The notes below the pieces were generated by a model, which saw only the letters and a program-made list of their open reading frames with translations, was not told the origin of the DNA and ran no database searches. Positions 31,428 through 39,294 of a stretch of DNA of 39,294 nt are shown here, in pieces (position 1 is the stretch's first letter; each line of letters begins with the position of its first letter). This stretch comes from a virus, in the IMG/VR virus record IMGVR_UViG_3300006802_000031, positions 1 through 39,294 of that record; one strand, 5' to 3'. A program made the translations under genes and the position numbers.

Positions 31428-31618
31428 TGCCCCATAACGAAAAAGTAACTTGCTTTTTGGCCATAAAGGGTAATAAAAATGGTACAGTTCAGTGGTTGCC
31501 ACGCAATCCTCAACCACGGATAAAGACTGCTAATACTCCTAGGAATCCCAACCCAATACAATGGATTGACTTAGATTACTCTCTCATGTTACCATCCAAT
31601 CATGGACACGCTAGGTAA
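31428..31618 (+). CDS. Weak ORF in the switch region
   Basis: 63 aa from an ATG without a ribosome-binding site. Beginning MPHNEKVTCFLAIKGNKNGT reads somewhat like a real beta strand pair, then Pro/Asn-rich. It overlaps the candidate late promoter. May be a chance ORF. Confidence 0.2.
31566..31595 (+). promoter_or_regulatory. Candidate late promoter with inverted repeat
   Basis: TTGACT 31566-31571, 18-nt spacer, TG-T-TACCAT (extended -10, hexamer 31590-31595). The -10 overlaps the left arm of the perfect 8-bp inverted repeat ATGTTACC/GGTAACAT (31586-31593, 31614-31621), a likely operator. It would drive the rightward terminase and virion genes. Confidence 0.4.
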
Positions 31619-31625
31619 CATTGCA

Positions 31626-31748
31626 ATGAACACAAATAGACAGCTAATGAATAGCTGGTTACAAAGGAACATTGCCGATCAATTAGATTGTGTCCCCAAC
31701 AAAGCAGATAACATGGTTAGCAATAAGCCCCGTAGGCATATGGAGTGA
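31626..31748 (+). CDS. Weak 40-aa ORF
   Basis: Begins inside the right arm region of the inverted repeat (MNTNRQLMNSWLQRNIADQL). No ribosome-binding site. Listed only as a possibility. Confidence 0.2.
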   Translation: MNTNRQLMNSWLQRNIADQLDCVPNKADNMVSNKPRRHME

Positions 31749-31861
31749 TTGCGAACATGCAAAGAGGTAGCAGTAGGCTATGGGGTGACAAAGGTCCGAA
31801 ATAGCATTGTTTTTAGCTACCGCAAGTAATTGAAAGCAAATGAGTTGTGAAAGGCTAACTT

Positions 31862-32251
31862 ATGGGGCAAGGAATAAAGACTGTCAAACCTAAGAACAAA
31901 GGCGGCAGACCAAGCTTGAGGCAAGAGATACAAACCAAGGAGTTGATCGAGCTTTCCGTTAAGACATTGTGGCGAGTCCAGAAGTCTAAAGACATGTCCC
32001 TGGCTGATAAAGCTAAGTATGCCCTACCAGTCGTTGTGAAGCACATCAAGCAGCAAGTGGATGTCACTGGGAATAACGAGGTTACCTTGCAGATAGTCCA
32101 CTACAACGCCCCTAATGACCTACCAGCTACCACTGACCCAATGAAGATAGCTAACAGCATGGCTGATGACCAGGCAATCCCTATCGATAGTGTAACTAAG
32201 CAAGCCGATCCCATACCTGTCGAGCTAAGTGACGAGAATAATGTTGAGTAA
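31862..32251 (+). CDS. Terminase small subunit candidate
   Basis: 129 aa. KNKGGRPSLRQEIQTKELIE then helices is a frequent N-terminal pattern of phage small terminases (DNA-recognising HTH). The tail is acidic. It is the first late gene, 1 kb before TerL. GAAAGG precedes the ATG. Assignment by position and pattern. Confidence 0.5.
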   Translation: MGQGIKTVKPKNKGGRPSLRQEIQTKELIELSVKTLWRVQKSKDMSLADKAKYALPVVVKHIKQQVDVTGNNEVTLQIVHYNAPNDLPATTDPMKIANSMADDQAIPIDSVTKQADPIPVELSDENNVE

Positions 32252-32349
32252 CTCACACAGTTGTAGTTAGTTAGAGGATTATGAGAATCTTACATAAGTT
32301 TTATTATCCGACATTGAGTATTTATAAGTTATTGCAAATGAGTGAGAAA

Positions 32350-32393
32350 GGGGGTGGGGGTGTTTAGAAAGAGGGCCGCGATGTTCCACCCCC
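32350..32393 (+). other. G-rich hairpin between late genes
   Basis: GGGGGTGG 32350-32357 pairs with CCACCCCC 32386-32393 around a 28-nt loop. The left arm is part of a G-tract cluster (GGGGGTGGGGGTG), also able to form a quadruplex with nearby G runs. No T run follows. Confidence 0.45.
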
Positions 32394-32433
32394 CGTCTAT
32401 GTATTATAAGAGTATAACTAAAGGAGTCTCTAA

Positions 32434-32667
32434 GTGACCCTAAGCCCCACAGATATCACCCCACCCCCCATCTGGCAATCCCATGACTCCATCGAGCTTC
32501 ACACTGCCTTCTCCCGTTTCTATGTGGTTGTCCCTCCTGTCTGTAATGTTAGAGGGTGTGAGGACCTTTGGACGCTGTTAAGGTCTGACGGCCGTTCAGC
32601 TAAGTTTGGCAGTGAGGAAGATGCTAAGGTTGCTGCAATTGCATGGGAGAGTGAGGTGTCTGTTTGA
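32434..32667 (+). CDS. Small protein, unknown
   Basis: 77 aa with a GTG start and AAGGAGT 8 nt before. Pro-rich N-terminus, then FYVVVPPVCNVRGCEDLWTL and a helix ending (DAKVAAIAWESEV). No motif recognised. Confidence 0.5.
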   Translation: MTLSPTDITPPPIWQSHDSIELHTAFSRFYVVVPPVCNVRGCEDLWTLLRSDGRSAKFGSEEDAKVAAIAWESEVSV

Positions 32668-32694
32668 TTAATTCTGACAAACACGGGTCCCTAG

Positions 32695-32859
32695 ATGCCA
32701 AATAATATTTTTTACCAAAATGAGGCGTGTCCGGTGCTGTCTTCGGATAGTATAGCGGGGCGAGGTGTGGATGTGGTTAGGATTAAATCCAAGCCAAAGG
32801 TGTTGCAGTGCAGGGTCGCGACCTGTTCCTGTAGTGCCGGTACCCTTTCATGCGACTAG
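32695..32859 (+). CDS. Possible 54-aa Cys-rich protein
   Basis: Open frame from ATG to TAG with a Cys-rich end (VLQCRVATCSCSAGTLSCD). No good ribosome-binding site. The stretch includes the palindrome GGTCGCGACC at 32814-32823. Uncertain, but it explains most of the otherwise empty gap before the YopX-like gene. Confidence 0.3.
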   Translation: MPNNIFYQNEACPVLSSDSIAGRGVDVVRIKSKPKVLQCRVATCSCSAGTLSCD

Positions 32860-32900
32860 CAAAAACTCACGCCTTACTTTCTAACTATGAGGGGGTTTAG

Positions 32901-33296
32901 ATGAGAGAGATTAAGTTTAGGGTGTGGGATGATGGGAAGATGCGCCATTTTGGTTGGGGATGTGCAGAGTTTTACAAGATGCACATGTATGGTTTTGAAG
33001 CAGTGGACGATCTAATTTGGATGCAATACACTGGCCTTAAGGACAAAGCTGGGGTTGAGATTTACGAGGGCGATCTTGTTAAGATGTGGGGAGGGGATGA
33101 GAGCGAGGAAGTTTGTGAGGTGAAGCATGGTGAATACTCAACTAATGGTTTTGAGTATAACGGATACTGGGGATTTTATCTAAAGGGTAAATTTCATGAG
33201 GATTGTTTATTTGTCCATGATGAACCTGAAGTTGTAGGCAATATTTACGAGAGTAAGGTTGAGGAATCTGAGGTTAGCGGTCCTATTTATGTCTAA
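32901..33296 (+). CDS. YopX-like protein, late-operon copy
   Basis: 131 aa. REIKFRVWDDGKMRHFG at the start, MQYTGLKDKAGVEIYEGDLV in the middle and EPEVVGNIYES near the end are classic YopX features. Its end overlaps the terminase start by 8 nt. Unusual in being inside the late packaging group while its relative is in the early block. Confidence 0.75.
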   Translation: MREIKFRVWDDGKMRHFGWGCAEFYKMHMYGFEAVDDLIWMQYTGLKDKAGVEIYEGDLVKMWGGDESEEVCEVKHGEYSTNGFEYNGYWGFYLKGKFHEDCLFVHDEPEVVGNIYESKVEESEVSGPIYV

Positions 33297-34671
33297 TCCT
33301 GACAATCTCTTACGAGTCCCCGTAGCTGCTTTTCAACCATTCCCCTGGCATAAGGATATTCTCCAAAAGTTTGACAGTGGTTCTTACCATACGTTCATGT
33401 TGAATTGGCATAGACGTGCCATGAAGACCACCATGACGATTAATTTATTGTTACGTGAGGCTTGCACTCACCCTAATCGTACTTATGTTTATATTGCGCC
33501 TACTTATAAGCAAGGGAAGATGATTTTATGGCAAGACCCTGAGATGTTACCCAGGTACATTCCTAATGCTTATGTGAGGCGTAAGAATGAGACGGAGTTG
33601 TTCATTGAGTTTAAGAATGGCTCTTATTTCAGGATTCTAGGGGGTGATGACCCTGACAGTATTCGTGGTACCAATGCTTTTGGGTATGTGATTGATGAGT
33701 GGCCTGTTTTTACGGATGCCGCTATTTGGAGTCAGATTATCTCCCCTATTTTAACGAGGAAGCGCAGTGCTGGCATCAATGCTTGGGCGATGTTTACGTT
33801 TACCCCCCGAGGCCGTAACCATGCTTTTGAGATGTGGAATGAGTGCGTGGAGTGGAAGGGGTGGCATCGTAGTCTCTTAACGGTTGATCATTCTAAATTA
33901 TTGACTGAAGAGATGCTGATTGAGGCCAAGAAGCAGACCAAGCCAGAGAGTTTGTTTAGGCAAGAATATTATTGTGATTTTACTTCTGACGATGAGCGAG
34001 TGGTGATTTCCTGGCAAGTGGTTAATGATTTAAAGAAGAACGTGCTGGTTAATGATGATAAGAGGAAGTTTGTGGTAGCTGACCCAAGTTTAGGAGGAGA
34101 TGCTTGTCCCATCATGTGTTTTGAGGGGAGCAGGGTGGTTAAGAAGAAGACATTGGTGGATGAGCGTAATCCCATGATTGTCGCAGGAGAGATCATTGCC
34201 ATGATGAACTCTCACGGCACCCGCTATTGTGTGATTGATGCTAATGGGCTAGGGGAAGGGATAGCTGCCAGGATTGAGGAGCAAGGGTACACGGTTTTAA
34301 CAGTAAGGCCGCAAGAAAGAGTGAGGAAAGATACCAAATATTTGAATAAACGGGCTGAAATGATATTTTATGTTCTAAATGAGATGCTTTCTCATCGTGT
34401 CGCCCCGATTGAGGATGAGGATATCATCAATCAGTTGACCAGCGTGAGGTATAATCCGGTAGATTCTAGTGGGAAGATTAAATTGGAGAAGAAGGAAGAG
34501 ACGAAAAAGCGTATTGGCCGCTCCCCGGATGACTCAGACTGTTACATAATGGGAATTTATGAGTTGCTAAACATTCCTAAGATAGATTATAGCCAATTAG
34601 AGCAATGGAGAAACCCTAACCAACTTATTCGTAGGAAGAAAGCGTACGCAGGTAACGCAAAGGGGTATTGA
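33289..34671 (+). CDS. terL: Terminase large subunit
   Basis: 460 aa from ATG 33289. Walker-A-like RRAMKTT near residue 40 and Walker B YVIDEW near 135 form the ATPase. The nuclease half has VVADPS near 260, YCVIDANG near 306 and DDSDCYIMG near 413 as metal-binding acids. It packages DNA into proheads through the portal. Length and motif order are normal. Followed by a 40-aa miniprotein and the portal. Confidence 0.88.
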   Translation: MSNPDNLLRVPVAAFQPFPWHKDILQKFDSGSYHTFMLNWHRRAMKTTMTINLLLREACTHPNRTYVYIAPTYKQGKMILWQDPEMLPRYIPNAYVRRKNETELFIEFKNGSYFRILGGDDPDSIRGTNAFGYVIDEWPVFTDAAIWSQIISPILTRKRSAGINAWAMFTFTPRGRNHAFEMWNECVEWKGWHRSLLTVDHSKLLTEEMLIEAKKQTKPESLFRQEYYCDFTSDDERVVISWQVVNDLKKNVLVNDDKRKFVVADPSLGGDACPIMCFEGSRVVKKKTLVDERNPMIVAGEIIAMMNSHGTRYCVIDANGLGEGIAARIEEQGYTVLTVRPQERVRKDTKYLNKRAEMIFYVLNEMLSHRVAPIEDEDIINQLTSVRYNPVDSSGKIKLEKKEETKKRIGRSPDDSDCYIMGIYELLNIPKIDYSQLEQWRNPNQLIRRKKAYAGNAKGY

Positions 34672-34673
34672 GA

Positions 34674-34796
34674 ATGTGGAAAAAGTGTTCTAAGTGTAGG
34701 TGCTTGTTTAAATATTACTCTAAGAGAGCCACAAATTCTAAGCACTGTTATATGTGCACTTACAAACCAAATAACTCACTTGGAGGCAAAGCGTAA
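34674..34796 (+). CDS. 40-aa zinc-finger miniprotein
   Basis: MWKKCSKCRC and HCYMCTY give a CxxC...CxxC site in a basic 40-residue chain. ATG lies 3 nt after the TerL stop, and its TAA overlaps the portal ATG (TAATG). Both junctions support a real gene. Perhaps a packaging accessory. Confidence 0.6.
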   Translation: MWKKCSKCRCLFKYYSKRATNSKHCYMCTYKPNNSLGGKA

Positions 34797-36658
34797 TGGC
34801 GTTAGGACAGGCTAAATTATTTGATAACCCAAAGACAGTCACTAGTTTTGGCTCGGCACAGACTAAATCTAATCCTAGCGCAGAGAACGACCAGGGGGAT
34901 AAGGATCTTTTAAGGACTATTTCTAATATTCGTTACGAGGCTGAGACTTACCGTGATAAATTCGCCCCACAATGGCAGGAAATTGAGGATCAAATCAATA
35001 TTGTCCCCCCATCTGAATGGGAGGATAAGGATGAGTGGCAAACTAAGATATTTATTCCGTTACAATTTAAGGTAAGTGAGACTGCCTCTGCGATGATGAT
35101 GGAGTTGTTAGGATTCACTGGGCGCCGTCAGTTTTTCACGGTAAAAGGGATTGATAATGACCAGGATCGTGAGCAAGAGACTGAATTAACACGTTTTATT
35201 AATATTATTTTGAATGAAGGTGGGTTTTTTAAGCATAACGGTTTTGTTTTGCAAGAAGCTATCAATATTGGCACTTCTTTAATGAAGATGATTGATTCTA
35301 AAACCCGTACTGGTATCGACTTTTCTTTTAGGTCTATCATTCGTGGTGCTCTCGACCCTCAAGCTATCGTGGATTTTGAAGATTCCCGCTATGTTATGGA
35401 GTGGTACAACGAGGATATTGCCGATATTATGGCTAATGAGGAGTACACCAAGAAGGGTAGGGACGAATTATTAGAGCATTTGCAGAGTAAAGGGCCAGGG
35501 AAAGCTAAGAAGACCACTTTAATAGGGATAGCTAATTCAGAAGGCAATGCTGAGTTCCAAATTAGTGAGGAGTATGCTTCGGTTGATATTGAGGAATTCT
35601 GGGGGTTCTTCCCGATCAGAGAGGAAGTTACCGTTAATGGCAAGGTTAAGGTTCAATACCGTAACGAATGGCGTGCTATTACGGTAGCGGATGAGAAGGT
35701 TATTTTACGTAATGACCCTAATGCTTATGGGTTTATCCCTTACCAGATGTGTAGAACAAAAAGGCGCAGAAACCATGTGTATGGGAATGGATTCTGTCTC
35801 AATATCCGAGGGCTCCAAGATCTTTCGAATTCACTTGTTAATCTAGGTTTCGATTCGGCCAAGATCAAGTCCTTGGGTATTGTCAAAGTATCGGAAGGGG
35901 ATGTTGCTGACCCTAACTCTATAGAATTTAGGCCCCTGGCTAAGTGGTACATGAAACCTGGGAAGATGGACGCAGCGTCTTTGGAGTATCTTGGGGAAGA
36001 TAATCTTAAGAATATCATCAAAGATATTTCATTCGCTGACCAATTATCCCAGGATGCTTCTGGTGTAACCCGCCAGTTCCAAGGGGCTTCCCCTTCTTTT
36101 GAGAGGCAGGAAACATTAGGGCAAACTCAGATCAAAATGGCCGCTACTGAGAAGCGTTTCATGAAGATCGCTCAAGAAGTGACTGAGGATTACATTTTAG
36201 GCATTCCTAAGAAGGTATTCAAGATTATCACTCACCCTAAATTGGTCAATAAGTATCAAAAGTTAGCCAATGAGAAGATTGGCATGAAGACCGAACGCAT
36301 TAATATTAATGAAGGTGACCCTACACTTCCCCCTGAATTCATTGTTGAGACTACTCCTAAGATTGATTTGAAGAATTTAGGCCAAATGCACCTTGATTTC
36401 GAGCCAATTGGCATAGTGAATTTTCAACAGAAATCAGAATTGCCGGAACAAATGAATAATATTCTGACATTAATGCAGAATGACCCCACTATGAACCTTA
36501 TTTTAGCGAAAGAACGTATTCTTAAGCGTTTATTGCAAGCTTCTGATATCCCCGATTTAGATGATTTGTTTCGAAATACCGATGAGAGAACTCAGATGCA
36601 AGATATTCTTAGTGGTGTTCAAGAACAATTAGGAGGTGGCGAAGGTGGACAAATCTAA
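34796..36658 (+). CDS. Portal protein
   Basis: 620 aa. The N-terminal helical region (DKFAPQWQEIEDQINIVPPS), the long central beta/alpha region and FADQLSQDASGVTRQFQGA near residue 415 are typical of podovirus portals of the P22/SU10 type. Forms the dodecameric DNA channel at the capsid vertex. Directly after TerL and before scaffold and capsid. Confidence 0.75.
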   Translation: MALGQAKLFDNPKTVTSFGSAQTKSNPSAENDQGDKDLLRTISNIRYEAETYRDKFAPQWQEIEDQINIVPPSEWEDKDEWQTKIFIPLQFKVSETASAMMMELLGFTGRRQFFTVKGIDNDQDREQETELTRFINIILNEGGFFKHNGFVLQEAINIGTSLMKMIDSKTRTGIDFSFRSIIRGALDPQAIVDFEDSRYVMEWYNEDIADIMANEEYTKKGRDELLEHLQSKGPGKAKKTTLIGIANSEGNAEFQISEEYASVDIEEFWGFFPIREEVTVNGKVKVQYRNEWRAITVADEKVILRNDPNAYGFIPYQMCRTKRRRNHVYGNGFCLNIRGLQDLSNSLVNLGFDSAKIKSLGIVKVSEGDVADPNSIEFRPLAKWYMKPGKMDAASLEYLGEDNLKNIIKDISFADQLSQDASGVTRQFQGASPSFERQETLGQTQIKMAATEKRFMKIAQEVTEDYILGIPKKVFKIITHPKLVNKYQKLANEKIGMKTERININEGDPTLPPEFIVETTPKIDLKNLGQMHLDFEPIGIVNFQQKSELPEQMNNILTLMQNDPTMNLILAKERILKRLLQASDIPDLDDLFRNTDERTQMQDILSGVQEQLGGGEGGQI

Positions 36659-36797
36659 ATTAAACCCTCCAGAACCTGAGAAGGTGAGGCAGATTAGGAG
36701 GCTAGAGAAAGAAATTGGGAAGATCAAAGAAACAATAGAGGAACCTTTACCCAACAATCGTAGAAAGGAAATTTATGGAAAAAGTCTTAGCAAGTAG
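36645..36797 (+). CDS. 50-aa charged protein
   Basis: GTG start with AGGAGGT 6-8 nt upstream. Charged helix (PEKVRQIRRLEKEIGKIKET). Overlaps the portal end by 14 nt and the next gene by 23 nt. Small capsid-assembly accessory at best; function unknown. Confidence 0.5.
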   Translation: MDKSKLNPPEPEKVRQIRRLEKEIGKIKETIEEPLPNNRRKEIYGKSLSK

Positions 36798-37092
36798 ACC
36801 TGCCGTTAATCGAAAAGAGGCTTTAATTCGTCGTGAGTTAGAGAATCGAAACAAAGCGGATAGAATGGATGAGTTGCGTCGCTGCAATGGTTGGCGTGAT
36901 ATCCAGGGGATGTTGGAGGATGATTTCTCTGACAAGTTAACGGAATTATTGGATGAGAATGATGTATCACGAGCATTTGTGATTAAATCAGATTTACGAG
37001 CCACTGTTCGATTGGCTTCAAAGATTGGAGCAACGATCAATATTGGCGAAAGCGCCAAGCGTAATTTGCGTAAGGCATTAGAACAAGGATAG
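36775..37092 (+). CDS. Unknown helical protein between portal and scaffold
   Basis: 105 aa, basic and helical (RRELENRNKADRMDELRRCN, DENDVSRAFVIKSDLRATV). AAAGGA precedes the ATG. Position suggests a head-assembly role. Confidence 0.55.
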   Translation: MEKVLASRPAVNRKEALIRRELENRNKADRMDELRRCNGWRDIQGMLEDDFSDKLTELLDENDVSRAFVIKSDLRATVRLASKIGATINIGESAKRNLRKALEQG

Positions 37093-37103
37093 GAGATAGA
37101 AAA

Positions 37104-37826
37104 ATGGAAGAACAGGAAACTCAAAATGTGAATCAAGAAGCACAGGCGCCGGAAGGGCAAGTGCAGGAAGGTTCTCAGGAGACACCACAGCAAGATCCAG
37201 TGGCCAAGCTAAAAGAGCTTGAGCAGAAACTGAATGAAGCTAACACCCAAAGGGCAACTCTTGAAGCTAGATACAATGAGTTGTCTAATGTGCAGCAGAG
37301 CTATGCTCAACCTGCGCAGGCAGCACCTTCTTTAGACGATCGATTGGATAAGGTAGTTAATGGGTTTTTGGATGACCCGCAGGCAGCCAAAGCGGAATTA
37401 GCTAATATTATCCAAGAGACAAAAGATGACGCCAGTTATACCACCACAGCGTTGGTGCAAGGGATGATGGCTATGAATAATATTAAAGCCACCAAACCTC
37501 ACTTAGCTCCTTTTGAGAATGTGCTTAATCAAAAGGCTCAGGAGCTGATGTATAATAATTCGCAGTTGAGCTATGAGCAAGCTCTCGCAAAGTCTGCGGA
37601 TGAATTCGATGGCCTTATACAAAAGGCCAACTCAACTAGAAACCAAGGACAAGGAACGGAAGGTCAAGCTGACCCGCAGCAAGTAAACGTGGCTGGCCCA
37701 GGAGGGAACATGAGGCAAGCGCCCCCTGTAGCCCCTGTGAAACAACAGCAGACACTCTCACTTTCTGATGAATTAGCTAACCGAAACCGAGCCATGTCCA
37801 ATAAATTCAGTGTAAAAGCGAGGTAA
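37104..37826 (+). CDS. Scaffolding protein candidate
   Basis: 240 aa. Gln/Glu-rich disordered start, coiled coil near residues 30-65 (KLKELEQKLNEANTQRATLE), then helices and a basic tail (NRAMSNKFSVKAR). This composition directly before the capsid gene is typical of scaffolds. No protease is visible. Confidence 0.6.
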   Translation: MEEQETQNVNQEAQAPEGQVQEGSQETPQQDPVAKLKELEQKLNEANTQRATLEARYNELSNVQQSYAQPAQAAPSLDDRLDKVVNGFLDDPQAAKAELANIIQETKDDASYTTTALVQGMMAMNNIKATKPHLAPFENVLNQKAQELMYNNSQLSYEQALAKSADEFDGLIQKANSTRNQGQGTEGQADPQQVNVAGPGGNMRQAPPVAPVKQQQTLSLSDELANRNRAMSNKFSVKAR

Positions 37827-37829
37827 CAA

Positions 37830-38768
37830 ATGGCTCAAACTACTTGGACCAGTCATGGAACTACCCAGTTTTCACCTAAACTTTCCGCCGAGATGCGGGA
37901 GCAAGCGCTTCCGTTTTGGGTCTTTCGTCAGTTTGCAAAAACTCACGATGGCTTAGGGAAAGGTCGTGGTGATACTGTACAGTTCACTAAACGATTGAGA
38001 GTCGATGTACAAGGCGGCACTCTAGTGGAAACAGCAACCGTTCCATCTAACCAAATCAAATTTGTTAAAGATTCGATTGTGGTTACGGAATACGGTAATG
38101 CCGTTGAAGCAACAGAGAAAGTCTTAACCTTAAGTGAGTTCACTTTAGATAATGAATTCAATTCAGGTTTAGTCGATGATCAAAAAACTACTTTGGATTC
38201 TGCCGTAGCGACAGAGTTTCAAAGTGCTCAATACCGTGCCGTCTGTTCAACGACAGATTCTACGGTATTCACAACCAATGGTGCGCAAACTATCACGGCC
38301 TCAACCAATCCTTCGGACAAAAACATTCGAAGAATTGTGGAGTACATGAAAAAACGTCACATTCCTAAAATGGGTAACCACTATATTGGTATTCTATCTG
38401 TTGAAGCTATGGGCGGAGTTTATGACACCTTGCAAGCAATCGCACAGTATGCGGAACCTTCTTATCGTTTGAACGATGAAGTAGGCCGTTACTATGGGGT
38501 TCGTTTCGTAGAAGACAATGCCATTCTTTCTAATACGATTGGGAATGGTAGTGCCTACGGAGAAGGGTTAATCTTCGGTGACGAAGCGGTGTCAGAAGCT
38601 GTAGCGGTGCCTGAAGAACTCAGATTTGAAGTGGATGACCTTGGCCGTTCTAAGAAATATGCTTGGTATGCGATTCTTGGATGGAAGAAAACCTGGCATC
38701 TTGCAACCGATGACTCGAACAGTACCAACGCTGGTATTGAACGAATCGTTAGAATCTTTAGCGCCTAA
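37830..38768 (+). CDS. Major capsid protein, N4-gp56 family
   Basis: 312 aa. The N-terminus (TTQFSPKLSAEMREQALPFW), GRGDTVQFTKRL near residue 45 and a late YYGVRFVEDNAIL match the N4-gp56-type HK97-fold capsid. It forms the icosahedral shell. It is preceded by the scaffold candidate and followed by a small beta-rich head protein. Confidence 0.85.
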   Translation: MAQTTWTSHGTTQFSPKLSAEMREQALPFWVFRQFAKTHDGLGKGRGDTVQFTKRLRVDVQGGTLVETATVPSNQIKFVKDSIVVTEYGNAVEATEKVLTLSEFTLDNEFNSGLVDDQKTTLDSAVATEFQSAQYRAVCSTTDSTVFTTNGAQTITASTNPSDKNIRRIVEYMKKRHIPKMGNHYIGILSVEAMGGVYDTLQAIAQYAEPSYRLNDEVGRYYGVRFVEDNAILSNTIGNGSAYGEGLIFGDEAVSEAVAVPEELRFEVDDLGRSKKYAWYAILGWKKTWHLATDDSNSTNAGIERIVRIFSA

Positions 38769-38782
38769 AGGAGGAATATAAA

Positions 38783-39196
38783 ATGGGTAGACCTTATAGT
38801 GATCCAGCTTTCGGTGTTAAACAGATTTTACCTCTGGCTGACACGGGAGCTTTAAATGGGACGCGTGCAGCGGATACCGAGTTAAATCGGTTGACCTTTA
38901 TGCACCCAGTTTCTGTAACAGATGCGAACATGTATATGGTAGCAGGTGGAACAGGTTCGGTGTTAGCCGTAGCCCTTGGGAAATCAGCAGCCGGTACAGG
39001 TGCAATAACTCAGATTGGAACCTTAGCAATTGGCACTCAAGCCACGGCTACCGTTAAAGACGGTGCTGTGACTGAGACTTCTTTTGCTGCGGGTGATGAT
39101 TTGACAGTAGAAGTGCTTGCAGGAACAGCGACTATTGTCCCTAATGTAAGACTTTATGTCACATATAGAGAAGATTACGTCACTGGTAGTGACTAA
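38783..39196 (+). CDS. Small beta-rich head protein (decoration candidate)
   Basis: 137 aa. Ala/Gly/Thr-rich beta strands (AVALGKSAAGTGAITQIGTL, later VRLYVTYREDYV). Placed after the capsid gene with a strong AAAGGAGGA site. Likely a decoration or head-completion protein. The 3' end is also found at 1-25. Confidence 0.55.
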   Translation: MGRPYSDPAFGVKQILPLADTGALNGTRAADTELNRLTFMHPVSVTDANMYMVAGGTGSVLAVALGKSAAGTGAITQIGTLAIGTQATATVKDGAVTETSFAAGDDLTVEVLAGTATIVPNVRLYVTYREDYVTGSD

Positions 39197-39294
39197 ATAA
39201 CGCGGGAAGGTGCGACGATGAAAAAAGTATTAATAAGCCGCTATGGCGCTTACGGTGATGTTTTACATTGCTCTCACCTTCCCTCTCTTTTTAA
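39172..39294. repeat. Terminal direct repeat (right copy)
   Basis: Identical to bases 1-123. Shows the contig is circular or circularly permuted. Confidence 0.97.
39218..39294 (+). CDS. 5' part of GT9 glycosyltransferase copy 1
   Basis: First 25 codons of the gene complete at 47-1042, repeated because of the contig overlap. Cut by the window end, not truncated in the phage. Confidence 0.9.
   Translation, partial: MKKVLISRYGAYGDVLHCSHLPSLF

Larger units (their letters stand above)
31174..31861. other. Divergent early/late switch region, candidate origin
   Basis: About 0.69 kb between leftward early and rightward late genes. It holds a 100-nt tract with no G (31227-31326), the 12-bp palindrome TGCAAATTTGCA at 31326-31337, two ATCACATG octamers (31351 and 31369, 18 nt apart), ATGTTACC/GGTAACAT inverted arms at 31586-31593 and 31614-31621, and GGTAGC/GCTACC arms at 31766 and 31816. 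Two weak ORFs occur (31428-31618 and 31626-31748). Base asymmetry, repeats and gene divergence fit an origin or control region, but nothing proves it. Confidence 0.5.

Noticed and set aside
31275-31517. 80-aa minus-strand frame in the switch region
   Set aside because: It covers the G-free tract, so its composition is an artefact of base skew, and no ribosome-binding site is seen.
32740-32860. A fifth folded RNA element before the YopX-like gene
   Set aside because: The best stems are short, no promoter precedes them, and a 54-aa Cys-rich frame explains the stretch about as well.
1-39294. CRISPR array, integrase, transposase or insertion sequence
   Set aside because: No regularly spaced repeats, recombinase motifs or terminal inverted repeats of an insertion sequence were found.

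Overview
The window is a complete, circularly closing genome of a tailed dsDNA phage, about 39.17 kb of unique sequence and AT-rich. Its first 123 bases recur exactly at its end, so the contig closes on itself. The signs of a phage are a large terminase, a portal, an N4-gp56-type major capsid protein, an SU10-type head-tail adaptor, a tail fibre and a giant virion protein of the polyvalent type. The set fits a podovirus-like particle. No integrase, tRNA, DNA polymerase or RNA polymerase is recognisable. The host cannot be named. GT9 (heptosyltransferase-like) genes and signal peptides on virion-linked proteins suggest a Gram-negative host.

Layout. (1) A rightward late block runs from about 31.86 kb through the contig join to 19.5 kb. 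It holds a small terminase candidate, a YopX-like gene, TerL, a 40-aa zinc miniprotein, portal, scaffold candidate, capsid and a small head protein. Next comes a glycan-type cassette at 0-4.3 kb with two GT9 glycosyltransferase/zinc-ribbon methyltransferase pairs. A signal-peptide-bearing fibre, two paralogous secreted small proteins, tail and adaptor proteins, a GNAT with a DnaJ-like zinc finger, three internal virion proteins and a holin/DUF1353 lysis-like group follow. (2) Two leftward genes lie at 19.6-20.5 kb. (3) A rightward early block at 20.6-25.9 kb starts with a ribbon-helix-helix regulator. It continues with a RecB-like nuclease, an SSB-like protein ending in DQIPF, an ABA-sandwich protein, a Lar-like zinc ribbon, many small ORFs and a DUF1064 nuclease. 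(4) A leftward early block at 31.2-25.96 kb holds about 18 small, tightly coupled genes and a putative replication initiator or helicase loader. (5) A 0.69-kb switch region at 31.17-31.86 kb separates leftward early from rightward late genes. It has a 100-nt tract with no G at all, a 12-bp palindrome, repeated octamers and an inverted repeat over a promoter-like sequence.

The least explained signal is a set of four GC-rich, highly folded intergenic elements near 23.74, 24.79, 25.90 and 26.87 kb, about 1 kb apart. G-U wobble asymmetry picks one strand for each. Three of the four have sigma70-like promoters placed to start transcription at or near the fold. In two of these, the -10 box contains the stop codon of the gene upstream. 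They are candidates for a family of small phage RNAs.

As a working model, the phage relies on host polymerases, supplies its own loader, nucleases and SSB-like protein, and expresses the virion genes together with an unusual sugar-transfer/methylation cassette as one late unit.
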